35,177 bases of DNA. Source: a virus. Both the position numbers and the translations under genes were made by a program. This document shows positions 23,371 to 30,367 of this stretch, piece after piece. The notes beneath the pieces are model-generated. The model searched no databases and was not told where the DNA came from. It saw only the letters and a list, made by a program, of their open reading frames with translations. Within the stretch, counting starts at the first letter, position 1, and the number at the start of each line of letters is the position of its first letter. The DNA lies in IMG/VR virus record IMGVR_UViG_3300042557_000095, positions 1 to 35,177 of that record; one strand, given 5' to 3'.

Positions 23371-23530
23371 TGCGTTTATTTTTTGTTTTCTTTGCATTTG
23401 GTTTCTTATCTGAATATTTACCTCCTGCAAGGATTGCGGTCCATACCTCAGTTGCTTTCTCTTTTGTATCATAGATGCACTGACCAGACCCGATGCGATA
23501 CTTTCCGTTGCTGCATTTAATTACTGGCAT
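23363..23530 (-). CDS. Small conserved phage protein (MPVIKCSNGKYRIGSG family)
   Basis: The 55-residue protein begins MPVIKCSNGKYRIGSGQCIY, then DTKEKATEVWTAILAGG and a very basic C-terminal tail. The N-terminal motif recurs in small phage proteins encoded near packaging or structural genes. It might bind metal through the two Cys or contact nucleic acid through its basic tail. Its stop overlaps the GT2 start by 8 bp. Confidence 0.7.
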   Translation of the reverse strand: MPVIKCSNGKYRIGSGQCIYDTKEKATEVWTAILAGGKYSDKKPNAKKTKNKRNG

Positions 23531-23532
23531 AC

Positions 23533-23775
23533 TTAGTTAATTAATTCTGATATGATAATATTATGGTCACTCATCAATAGTTCAAACTCATCAAAGACCA
23601 ATTCAACTGCCTCATATTCGCTTAAACCTTTTTCCTCTACCAAGTTAATTAATCTTTTCTTGGTGTTGTAATGGAAGGTATGGATTGCAGACATCAATGC
23701 CTCAGACTTAATGCACCTTAAATGTGCAGTCCTTTCATCAATATCATCAAGGTCAAAGGTTAACTGTGCTTTCAT
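23533..23775 (-). CDS. Hypothetical acidic helical protein
   Basis: The 80-residue product (MKAQLTFDLDDIDERTAHLR) is acidic and helix-rich (YEAVELVFDEFELLMSD). The opening KAQLTFDLDD recalls small phage proteins of unknown function that begin with a beta strand followed by acidic residues. It overlaps the GT4 gene by 4 bp and stands two bases before the small MPVIKC gene. Confidence 0.6.
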   Translation of the reverse strand: MKAQLTFDLDDIDERTAHLRCIKSEALMSAIHTFHYNTKKRLINLVEEKGLSEYEAVELVFDEFELLMSDHNIIISELIN

Positions 23776-24773
23776 AATGCGTTGAATATTTGTGTTCTTA
23801 ATTTATTTACCTTGACCAAGTTAAAGTTCTCCCTGCACCACTCACCATTAGCAAGACCCATCTCTTGTCTATATATAGCATCTTTAACAAGTTTTTTAAT
23901 ATTTGTAAACCAATCTGACTGATTGTTTACGGGAATGATATGCTTACAATCTGCATAAGGTTTCACATTGGAACAGATAACAGGTGCATTCTTAGTTGCT
24001 GCCTCCAAGACTTTAAGGTTGCTCTTCATAGAGTTGAACTTGGAATCTACCAAGGGAACAAGACAAGCATCTGCCTCATTGTAAAAGTTCATGTATTGGT
24101 CAACTGGTAACGCACCCCGTATGTACCCATCAACCTTGAAACCGCACATATAGTCATTAATCATTCTGCCCCAAGGTTCTGCTACTTGCTTGTCCTCTGA
24201 GTAACCGCAAAGAATAAAGGTTGCGTTATTTTTTACCATTGAATCTCCTGCTACTCTTTTCATTGGATTCTTTAGGATTGCGATGTCTTTCTCGTGAGTT
24301 ACCGAACCTGCATAAACAAAGCGTACCTTTTCAGATTCAGTCTTTACATCTGTGAACTGGTCCTCACCATAAGGTAGTGCGTTTGGTATTACTACGCAAT
24401 TCGGATTAAGTTCATCAATATGGACTGCTAAATCATTGTTAGAGCAAGTAACTAAGTCTGCTACCTTTATATGGTCTATGACCTTTTTGGTAGGATATTT
24501 CCCGTAAAGGATATGCCACGGGTCAAGATGCCAAAAGTCATCTATATCAACTACCAACTTGAATCCGTACTTTTCACGCAACCTTACCACTTCCTCAATC
24601 TCCATCCCTGCTATGTACCGATTGATAAAAAGTATGTCATATCCTTTCTCAAGTTCTTCCTCGGTTAGTACATCTGTCATCATTGCGTAATCCTTTGGCA
24701 AGTAGATTAAAGGATTGAACAACCTATGGAAAGATACCCCTGAGTTTCTTTGACCGACTGTGATTATTCTCAT
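23772..24773 (-). CDS. GT4/GT1-like glycosyltransferase (GT-B fold)
   Basis: The 333-residue protein has an N-terminal MRIITVGQRNSGVSFHRL, an acidic VVDIDDFWHLDP, ADLVTCSNN, VIPNALPYGED, VRFVYAGSVTHEKDI and a C-terminal YNEADACLVPLVDSKFNSMKS region followed by KVLEAATKNAPVICS. These are the marks of GT-B retaining glycosyltransferases. It opens the sugar-modification cluster on the early/middle transcript and overlaps the next gene by 4 bp. Confidence 0.85.
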   Translation of the reverse strand: MRIITVGQRNSGVSFHRLFNPLIYLPKDYAMMTDVLTEEELEKGYDILFINRYIAGMEIEEVVRLREKYGFKLVVDIDDFWHLDPWHILYGKYPTKKVIDHIKVADLVTCSNNDLAVHIDELNPNCVVIPNALPYGEDQFTDVKTESEKVRFVYAGSVTHEKDIAILKNPMKRVAGDSMVKNNATFILCGYSEDKQVAEPWGRMINDYMCGFKVDGYIRGALPVDQYMNFYNEADACLVPLVDSKFNSMKSNLKVLEAATKNAPVICSNVKPYADCKHIIPVNNQSDWFTNIKKLVKDAIYRQEMGLANGEWCRENFNLVKVNKLRTQIFNAL

Positions 24774-25072
24774 TTCTTGTTTTTAAAAGGTCTACCTTTC
24801 TTTTTCGGTACTTGTACAGGTTCTTGTACAACTTCCGCATCAAGCAACTTGGATGCTTGGTAAGAATCCCAATAGTTGCTCAAGCGTTTCATCATGTCCG
24901 CTACGCAATTCGCACACCAACTGGTCAAAATAAAACCAGGGTCAAGATATCTGCGGTAAATCTGCTCATATCCAACCAAGATGTGCAAGGGTAGGTTCTT
25001 CATGAACCCAATCTTTACGCATTCAAAGTTGTAGATGTTGTCTTGAATGAATTGCTCGTCTTCCTGATTCAT
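24770..25072 (-). CDS. Hypothetical protein with AT-hook-like tail
   Basis: The 100-residue protein has an acidic helical N-terminus (MNQEDEQFIQDNIYNFECVK), a central YLDPGFILTSWCANCVADMMKRL, and a basic end KKKGRPFKNKK that resembles an AT-hook (GRP core). Its CANC pair could bind metal. DNA binding is possible, but the family is not recognised. It overlaps both neighbours by 4 bp. Confidence 0.6.
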   Translation of the reverse strand: MNQEDEQFIQDNIYNFECVKIGFMKNLPLHILVGYEQIYRRYLDPGFILTSWCANCVADMMKRLSNYWDSYQASKLLDAEVVQEPVQVPKKKGRPFKNKK

Positions 25073-25341
25073 TTTTTATAGGTTTCGTTGTAGTATTGTT
25101 CTGCTTCATTAAGTAAAATATCAGTTCCCGTTTTACTGCAATCAATTTTATGCATTTGCATAGCAAAATCTACTATCTGCTCTTTCTCCATTGCTTTTGC
25201 TTGTTCTAAAACATTATACCAATCTGTCATTGGAGTAAGTGCTAATGTCATAAATAACCATTCAACTGCTGTTAAGTTTTTAAGTATTCCAATATTCATA
25301 TCGGCATTACTTGTTTGTGTTATTTTTATTTGTTGTGCCAT
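25069..25341 (-). CDS. Hypothetical helical protein
   Basis: The 90-residue product (MAQQIKITQTSNADMNIGIL) is predicted mainly helical, with a hydrophobic TAVEWLFMTLALTPM segment too short and polar to be a clear membrane anchor. It starts behind an A-rich leader just past the small membrane protein gene. No motif is recognised. Confidence 0.55.
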   Translation of the reverse strand: MAQQIKITQTSNADMNIGILKNLTAVEWLFMTLALTPMTDWYNVLEQAKAMEKEQIVDFAMQMHKIDCSKTGTDILLNEAEQYYNETYKK

Positions 25342-25344
25342 AGT

Positions 25345-25596
25345 TTATTTTTTAAAGAATATGTTATTCATAAGGTTTCTAAATAGTGGAGCACATACCC
25401 CTGCAACGAATGCCACTAAAACGCAATTAAGGACCATTACGGGCAAGAAGTATAAAATGATGGCAATATATACACTGAGGCACATATTGCAGTTAAATGG
25501 TTTAAAATTGACCTTTAATTTCTCAGGCAGTCTTGCCATTTCTATAAAGTAGAACACAAAGAAAAGTGATGCGATAACAATTTTAAGGAGTAACAT
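25345..25596 (-). CDS. Small two-pass membrane protein with CxxC
   Basis: The 83-residue protein has a hydrophobic N-terminus (LLLKIVIASLFFVFYFIEMA), a middle FKPFNCNMCLSVYIAIILYF with a CxxC pair at the edge of a second hydrophobic run, and a third hydrophobic segment (VLNCVLVAFVAGVCAPL). Proteins with this FxCxxCLSF/W layout recur in Bacteroidetes phages, function unknown. It overlaps the end of the sigma-like gene by 14 bp. Confidence 0.65.
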   Translation of the reverse strand: MLLLKIVIASLFFVFYFIEMARLPEKLKVNFKPFNCNMCLSVYIAIILYFLPVMVLNCVLVAFVAGVCAPLFRNLMNNIFFKK

Positions 25597-26098
25597 GGTT
25601 TTTGATTTTATATTTAAGTAATGTCTTGGTCTTCTTAATTGTCTTCATAAGGGACCTGTAAGGAATGCCAGTGTCCCGTGAAAGGGACATTATGTTCTGC
25701 CCATTCTCGGAGTACAAGCGTAATATCTCAAGTTCATACCAATGCAGAATCTTTAAAGAGTTATTCAGTTTTACAGTTATCTCATCGGTTTGGATGGTAT
25801 CACTTACATCAGGTGCATCGTGTTTCTCGGTCCATTCGGTAAACACCCTGCGGAACTTATTAAAGAAGGTTGACCTATCGGACTTTATCATTGAGAGCAT
25901 TGTGCGGACCAAGTAGAACTTCAAGAATCCACCCGTATGCATTGACATAAACTTGACCTCATCCATCTCACAAAGTACCATAAACATCTCTTGCCTCAAG
26001 TCATCTTGCAACTCAAAAGGTTGCATCTTCTTGATGGCATTGTCTATATCCTTGTCCGTGTATAGACCTGCGATAATATCGTTCTTTGTCAGACCCAT
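25583..26098 (-). CDS. Sigma-factor-like / HTH transcription regulator
   Basis: The 171-residue protein has a region resembling sigma domain 2 (LQDDLRQEMFMVLCEMDEVK, about 31-50, then FLKFYLVRTMLSMIKSDRST) and a C-terminal sigma-4-like helix-turn-helix (ILHWYELEILRLYSENGQNI followed by MSLSRDTGIPYRSLMKTIKK). A two-domain layout of this length matches ECF-type sigma factors and small phage late regulators. It is an early/middle gene and could drive the late promoter candidate, which lacks a -33 box. Similarity is by pattern only; a replication or terminase-type HTH protein remains possible. Confidence 0.6.
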   Translation of the reverse strand: MGLTKNDIIAGLYTDKDIDNAIKKMQPFELQDDLRQEMFMVLCEMDEVKFMSMHTGGFLKFYLVRTMLSMIKSDRSTFFNKFRRVFTEWTEKHDAPDVSDTIQTDEITVKLNNSLKILHWYELEILRLYSENGQNIMSLSRDTGIPYRSLMKTIKKTKTLLKYKIKNHVTP

Positions 26099-26394
26099 TC
26101 GTTAAGTTCGGGGATGCCTTTGTTATCAGTTGCAAGGTAACACAATGCTCCTGCATTTTTTGCTCTACTAAGAAAAACTATTTGAAAGTCGCTAAGTTTA
26201 TCCTTAATTGTTTTAACCTCACAATAGACCGCCTTGCCCGTTGACTTGCAGAATCCCGTAATATCGGCAACACCTCTCTCCCCAATGAACTTTCTGCCAG
26301 GTACGGATAGATTATTATTTCGCCAAACGTAGTAACCTTTGGATTCCAACTTAATAAGTGCGAACTTAGTTATCATTCCTGCGGTCAAGTCCAT
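26089..26394 (-). CDS. VRR-NUC nuclease
   Basis: The 101-residue protein is a minimal VRR-NUC (PD-(D/E)XK) nuclease: GVADITGF with Asp44, YCEVKT with Glu59 and Lys61, and a helix with Gln71 (DKLSDFQIVFLSRAKNAGA). Stand-alone phage VRR-NUC enzymes act on branched DNA or flaps during replication, recombination or packaging. It overlaps the sigma-like gene by 10 bp. Confidence 0.88.
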   Translation of the reverse strand: MDLTAGMITKFALIKLESKGYYVWRNNNLSVPGRKFIGERGVADITGFCKSTGKAVYCEVKTIKDKLSDFQIVFLSRAKNAGALCYLATDNKGIPELNEWV

Positions 26395-26398
26395 ATAT

Positions 26399-27250
26399 TC
26401 AATTTTTTTTAAATATTAAAACATTTTGATGAATCTTTACAAGTTTTTGCGATTTCATATTCCCATTCGCCCTCATAGATGCACTTGCTATGGCATTTAG
26501 TAATATTGCTTCATTATAATAACTCATATTTGCTTTCTTAAATGCGTTGATTGTGTCGGGGACAAAACCAATATAGTTACCATTTTTATCTCTAACCTCA
26601 CCAACAACAAAACAAGCATAACCACCATTTTTTAAAAGATTACAACTTTTTTCAATTATGCTTTCATATAGTTCTAAAAATTGTTTGTATGGTTTATTGG
26701 AAATATCCCCATCTAAATCACTATAAACTTCCAAATCAGCGTAAGGTGGACAACTAAAAACAAAATCAAACTTAGATTCCCAATCATCATTCAAAACTTT
26801 ATTACTATCTCCCACATACCATTGAGGTTGATTATTTATTGGCAATATTTCTAATGCTTGTTCTCTATTTGAATCAACTTGCTCTTGCCTAATGTCAATT
26901 CCAGTATAATTATAACCCAAATAATTTGCAACTATTCCTCTCACCGAACCTCCAGCAAATGGGTCTAAAATTTTACCTCCTTGTGGGCAAAACCAATGAT
27001 ATAATACTTCACATAACGCTGGGTCAAAAACAGAAACATATTCAACGGAATTGTTTTCTTTAGATTTAGTGTCCATATTAATTACACTAACATCTCTACC
27101 AATTTCACTTTTAATTCCTTTTGAAATCCACAATTTTTTTCTTCTTTGCCAATTACCACTTTTTGTATCAAGTATGCTAAAAGGTGGTTCAATGAATTTA
27201 TCTCTTAATAATTCATCTTTAACTATTTCGTTTCCAAATAAATCTATCAT
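26399..27250 (-). CDS. Orphan DNA methyltransferase (amino-group type)
   Basis: The 283-residue protein has SAM-binding motif I DPFAGG (96-101) and catalytic motif IV SCPPY (166-170), with acidic TGIDIRQEQ between them, placing it among N6-adenine or N4-cytosine methyltransferases. Motif I precedes motif IV. No restriction endonuclease is next to it, so it likely shields phage DNA from host restriction or marks it for replication or packaging. The gene is visibly AT-richer than its neighbours, which suggests recent acquisition. It starts behind an A-rich leader. Confidence 0.88.
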   Translation of the reverse strand: MIDLFGNEIVKDELLRDKFIEPPFSILDTKSGNWQRRKKLWISKGIKSEIGRDVSVINMDTKSKENNSVEYVSVFDPALCEVLYHWFCPQGGKILDPFAGGSVRGIVANYLGYNYTGIDIRQEQVDSNREQALEILPINNQPQWYVGDSNKVLNDDWESKFDFVFSCPPYADLEVYSDLDGDISNKPYKQFLELYESIIEKSCNLLKNGGYACFVVGEVRDKNGNYIGFVPDTINAFKKANMSYYNEAILLNAIASASMRANGNMKSQKLVKIHQNVLIFKKN

Positions 27251-27255
27251 AATTT

Positions 27256-28011
27256 TTATTTTATAAGTTTATCAAAGTATTGTGATACCGCCATCCGATA
27301 GCACTGATGCTCCATGTAGTCATCATCCTTCATCTTGTTTCTTATGTCTATCTTGTCCTGCCTTGACCCTTCAAATAATTTCTCATTCATTGCCTTTAGA
27401 ACCTTATCATAGGTATCATCAACTTCTACAATTATTTTGCCTTGCTTATGCAGGATATGGAACACATCCACTCCGAACACGATGCTATCCCAAATGCGAA
27501 ATTTTTTATAACAATCAAAAGCGGTTTCTATCTTTTCATCATCCGTGATGTATCTTGGTTGCCAATTAATATTCTCAACTGGTTTAATTTCATTGAGTTT
27601 CTGCATACCATACCTTGCGAATGACCTAAGTAACCTGTGAAGATACAAGACTGAAAAGTTTTGGTAGGTTTCTGCTTCCATATCAAGTTTTCCCTTACTT
27701 GCTAAATCAAAAGCAAGTGATAACTCACCAAACTTGATGTTAGGGTATTCCTCAACGATTGACTTGTACATTACAGATAGTTCCTCTTTGTTGGGTATCT
27801 TATCTCCCTTGATGCCAAGTTTATGCATTCCCCTTATCAGTTCATCAACTACAAGAGCAATGCTGACAGTGTTTAACTTTTCCGATGACCTTGCAAGTTT
27901 AAAGCGTTCCAAGTCCAGTTGCTCGGAGTCTGTCAATCTCGGAGAAGTAGTCATGGAGTTCGTTTCGTTTCTCATTATAGATGTCAAAGTTTGACTTAGT
28001 GCTTGTTCCAT
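27256..28011 (-). CDS. Hypothetical replication-region protein
   Basis: The 251-residue helical protein has charged segments such as PNKEELSVMYKSIVEEYPNI and VLKAMNEKLFEGSRQDKI. The ATG at 28011 follows AAACTAAAA, a typical A-rich leader, but makes a 113-bp overlap with the preceding gene; Met20 at 27954 would shorten it to 56 bp. Helicase-loader-like proteins often take this place after an HTH replication protein in small phages. That role is inferred from position only. Confidence 0.6.
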   Translation of the reverse strand: MEQALSQTLTSIMRNETNSMTTSPRLTDSEQLDLERFKLARSSEKLNTVSIALVVDELIRGMHKLGIKGDKIPNKEELSVMYKSIVEEYPNIKFGELSLAFDLASKGKLDMEAETYQNFSVLYLHRLLRSFARYGMQKLNEIKPVENINWQPRYITDDEKIETAFDCYKKFRIWDSIVFGVDVFHILHKQGKIIVEVDDTYDKVLKAMNEKLFEGSRQDKIDIRNKMKDDDYMEHQCYRMAVSQYFDKLIK

Positions 28012-28657
28012 TTTTAGTTTCTTTTAGTTTAAATAATCCTTTGTAATTGTTTGAGATGCTTTGATTGATAACTTTTTTCGCAGTTTCTAAATTACCTCCC
28101 GAAAGTTCAACCAAGTTGTTTATGGCAGTTTGTTCTGTTTTAGAACTTTTGAACTTATTACCATGCTCAACCTTTTTATAGTCCATCCATCCTTTCCAAA
28201 CATTTTCCCAATCATCAGAAATGAACTCTAATTCTTTTATTTGTATTAAATCTTTCTTTTGTATGGAATTAGTCTTTTGTATAATGGCACTTTTACCGAA
28301 GTCGGTAATTTCCGAAGTCGGGTTTTCCCGAACTCGTATAGGTTCACTTTCGGCAGGTATGTCATAAACAATATGATTCCAACCTACAAACCTTCCTGTG
28401 GTTTGGTCATGCATCTTTATTGATAAGATATAACCTTTAGACTGCAACCCCTTAAATGCCCTATCTATACTACCTGGTTTATCGGGAAGGTTGTTGTACA
28501 GATTCTTTTTGTAAATCACCCAATCTGATGGAAGTGATAACAAATAACTCAAAAGACCCTTTTCATCAAGTGATAAAAACTTGGACTTTATCAACTCATT
28601 TGGTAAAGTTGTAAACCTTTCGGTTGACTTGCTCTTTACAATTTGTCCAGTATTCAT
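27899..28657 (-). CDS. Winged-helix replication protein candidate (DnaD/replisome organiser type)
   Basis: The 252-residue protein starts MNTGQIVKSKSTERFTTLPN and has a winged-helix-like N-terminus: LIKSKFLSLDEKGLLSYLLS, DWVIYKKNLYNNLPDKPGSI, DRAFKGLQSKGYILSIKM. This pattern is common in phage replication organisers. The C-terminal part (NNLVELSGGNLETAKKVINQ with SISNNYKGLFKLK) matches the conserved end of DnaD-like proteins. It would bind an origin and recruit host replication factors. Its ATG follows a U-tract directly, unlike other genes here. Confidence 0.7.
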   Translation of the reverse strand: MNTGQIVKSKSTERFTTLPNELIKSKFLSLDEKGLLSYLLSLPSDWVIYKKNLYNNLPDKPGSIDRAFKGLQSKGYILSIKMHDQTTGRFVGWNHIVYDIPAESEPIRVRENPTSEITDFGKSAIIQKTNSIQKKDLIQIKELEFISDDWENVWKGWMDYKKVEHGNKFKSSKTEQTAINNLVELSGGNLETAKKVINQSISNNYKGLFKLKETKNGTSTKSNFDIYNEKRNELHDYFSEIDRLRATGLGTL

Positions 28658-28797
28658 AAAAAAAATACCTTAAAAAGGTTCGGGGGAAACAAGTTTGCTT
28701 TCGCAGAACTTCCAAACCTTTCTAAGGCATTAATAATTTTTACTTGCACTTGGGTTTCCCTACCAAGTACCCCTAATATACAAAATTTATTTAACAT
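28654..28797 (-). CDS. Possible 47-residue leader ORF through the RNA hairpin
   Basis: An ATG at 28797 (MLNKFCILGVLGRETQVQVK) opens a frame that overlaps the end of the upstream gene by 11 bp and ends in TGA overlapping the replication gene's ATG (ATGA). Overlap at both ends is the usual sign of coupled genes, but the frame runs wholly through the stem-loop, so it may be chance. If translated, ribosomes would open the hairpin, which would link leader translation to readthrough. Confidence 0.35.
   Translation of the reverse strand: MLNKFCILGVLGRETQVQVKIINALERFGSSAKANLFPPNLFKVFFL
28658..28727 (-). promoter_or_regulatory. Terminator/attenuator-like RNA structure before the replication gene
   Basis: In the minus-strand RNA, CCUUAGAAAGGUUUGG (plus 28727-28712) pairs with CCGAACCUUUUUAAGG (plus 28683-28668) over 16 bp with two G-U pairs. 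Inside is an 8-bp stem AAGUU-UGC/GCA-AACUU with one bulged C and a GAAA tetraloop; GUUUCCC bulges on the 3' side. Eight U residues (28658-28665) follow, directly before the ATG at 28657. Read from the plus strand both wobbles would be mismatches, so the element is tuned to minus-strand RNA. Confidence 0.7.
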
Positions 28798-29035
28798 CTT
28801 CCACCTTTTTCTTAACTCTGACCGCATAGGTTTTTCCATCAAGTCTGCTGATAACCTTGCGACCAACCTGCCTCAAGTCGCTAATTTTATTGGGAGGATA
28901 TCCCATAAAGTTGCAAACGCACTTGCCTGACCGATACGTGACCGCCTTTGCCCTGCGTTCTTCTATGTCCTCAATGCTTAGGTCATAGACAAGATACTCA
29001 ACTGCATTCTCTAAATGATAGGTTATATCCCTCAA
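28787..29035 (-). CDS. Hypothetical protein, TTG start
   Basis: The 82-residue product would start at TTG at 29035, which overlaps the stop of the small membrane protein gene (TTGA); there is no ATG before the middle of the frame. It has an acidic helical N-terminus (DITYHLENAVEYLVYDLSIE) and a basic C-terminus (GRKVISRLDGKTYAVRVKKK), with Cys in GKCVCNFMG. Basic end and Cys pair would fit nucleic-acid binding, though no family is recognised. Confidence 0.55.
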   Translation of the reverse strand: MRDITYHLENAVEYLVYDLSIEDIEERRAKAVTYRSGKCVCNFMGYPPNKISDLRQVGRKVISRLDGKTYAVRVKKKVEDVK

Positions 29036-29148
29036 AACTTTGGTTTTAATAGTGAAATAATGGTTGCACCCACATAAAATATGACCGCCAATGGAACTGA
29101 AATGACAAAAAAATAAATCATGTAGAATATTTTAATTAATTTCATCAT
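29032..29148 (-). CDS. Small single-pass membrane peptide
   Basis: A 38-residue ORF begins ATGATG (29148 or 29145) and reads MMKLIKIFYMIYFFVISVPL, AVIFYVGATIISLLKPKF. Nearly all of it is one or two hydrophobic helices with Lys at both ends. It overlaps the nuclease gene before it (ATGA) and the TTG-start gene after it. It could be an inhibitory or superinfection-exclusion peptide, but the function is unknown. Confidence 0.6.
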   Translation of the reverse strand: MMKLIKIFYMIYFFVISVPLAVIFYVGATIISLLKPKF

Positions 29149-29639
29149 AACTCCATTTTAAGTCTGTCTTGTGATATTCCGTAGGTCGGACCATGTCCAA
29201 GGTCTACAAGGTTCTCATCTTTAAATACCTGAGGACCTGGGAAGTACCCCTTGAACTCAAAGTCAGGAAACTCACCCACCATCAAAGCATAATAGTCGGG
29301 TATTGACCTTGATTTCCAAACTCCAACTAAAAGCATTCCGTTTGTCTTCTTAGTTGTTTTGACATCAATATATCCGTGACCATTAATATAGCAGTCAAAA
29401 GGAATAGGATGGTCTATGGTCATGTCAGGATAGATATTTTTCAGTTTGCAAAAGGCAAACTCTCCACCAATACCTTCAAGGTTTATAAGTAGGTCATCTC
29501 CATTGCCCATCTTGTAAGACCTGCTGCCTCTGTCTATATTGCTATTGTGTCTTGCTAATGCTAAAGTTCTGACTATTTCTTGCTCGTGATTGTCTAATGT
29601 GATTTGCATTTGATTTGGTTTTAATGTGGGTGAGGTCAT
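29145..29639 (-). CDS. PD-(D/E)XK nuclease candidate
   Basis: The ATG at 29639 (MTSPTLKPNQMQITLDNHEQ) is preferred to the TTG at 29663; Met at 29609 is another option. The protein contains LINLEGIGGEFAFCKLKNIY, IPFDCYINGHGYIDVKTTKK and a C-terminal LKMEL. The spacing of Glu in GGEFAF, Asp in PFDCYI and the DVK motif fits a PD-(D/E)XK core. Proteins of this kind beside SSB-like genes are likely recombination or replication nucleases. It is followed by a small membrane peptide gene. Confidence 0.6.
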   Translation of the reverse strand: MTSPTLKPNQMQITLDNHEQEIVRTLALARHNSNIDRGSRSYKMGNGDDLLINLEGIGGEFAFCKLKNIYPDMTIDHPIPFDCYINGHGYIDVKTTKKTNGMLLVGVWKSRSIPDYYALMVGEFPDFEFKGYFPGPQVFKDENLVDLGHGPTYGISQDRLKMEL

Positions 29640-29663
29640 TATAACCCCACCCTTGGTTTTCAA

Positions 29664-29927
29664 TCAGAATGGCAAGTCTTGGGGTTCTTCTTGCTTTGAA
29701 GGTCCACCTGCTGCCATAAATTTAGCATTCCCTATGATTGTACCTTTAAGACCTTTCTCCCTTTCTTCCTTGGTGATGGATTCAACAATAAATCCATTGT
29801 TTCCGTACTGGTCTACCTCTTCCTTGAGAAATAAGGTAGCAGATAGGTACTGTCCTTTTTTGCCCTTGTACAATCTTTTAGGGTCAATTTTACTCACATC
29901 AATGTTTAAACTAATTAACTTTTGCAT
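29664..29927 (-). CDS. SSB-like protein with acidic C-terminal tip
   Basis: The 87-residue protein has OB-fold-like beta alternation (KLISLNIDVSKIDPKRLY, GQYLSATLFLKEEVDQYG, NNGFIVESITKEERE) and ends EEPQDLPF. A short acidic tail closing with a Pro-Phe-type tip is the hallmark of single-strand DNA-binding proteins, where it recruits partner enzymes. It is shorter than bacterial SSB and has no clear canonical SSB motif otherwise. It lies between a coiled-coil protein with the annealing protein upstream and a nuclease downstream, forming a recombination module. Confidence 0.6.
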   Translation of the reverse strand: MQKLISLNIDVSKIDPKRLYKGKKGQYLSATLFLKEEVDQYGNNGFIVESITKEEREKGLKGTIIGNAKFMAAGGPSKQEEPQDLPF

Positions 29928-29935
29928 ATTTGTTT

Positions 29936-30367
29936 TTATTTACTGAGTTGAATTTTGAAGGTTGAAGTTACTGACTTAATAGGTAGGTCACCCTTATGGT
30001 AGGTCTTTTCTTTGTCCTCTATTTCCTTTTGCTTTTCCTTTAGCAAGGTAATCTGCTCTTCAAGTTCTGACCAACCTGCAAGGTCTGAAAAGTCATACTT
30101 GATACTTTCCATATTGGAAACAACTGCACCAAGTACCTCTGCTTTACCTTTTGGGTGTTTCATAAGTTCTGTAAGAACATTCTCGGTAATTCGGGATTTA
30201 ACCGACTTAACCAGTTGCTCTAAACTATTAAACTTAATTGCAACCTCTAATGGGTCAAGCAGTCCATCATTGACTTGCTCTTGGATAGCATCTGCCATTA
30301 ACTCAATCCCAAATTTGGTGGGAGCAATATCCCCCACCTTTATTTCATTAACCTTTAAGTAACTCAT
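29936..30367 (-). CDS. Coiled-coil protein of the recombination block
   Basis: The 143-residue protein starts MSYLKVNEIKVGDIAPTKFG, contains helices DAIQEQVNDGLLDPLEVAIK and NSLEQLVKSVKSRITENV, then a charged coiled coil (LEEQITLLKEKQKEIEDKEK). It lies between the RecT-like and SSB-like genes and overlaps the former by 20 bp. In phages, such partners of annealing proteins may be nuclease inhibitors or accessory factors, but no family is firmly recognised. Confidence 0.55.
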   Translation of the reverse strand: MSYLKVNEIKVGDIAPTKFGIELMADAIQEQVNDGLLDPLEVAIKFNSLEQLVKSVKSRITENVLTELMKHPKGKAEVLGAVVSNMESIKYDFSDLAGWSELEEQITLLKEKQKEIEDKEKTYHKGDLPIKSVTSTFKIQLSK

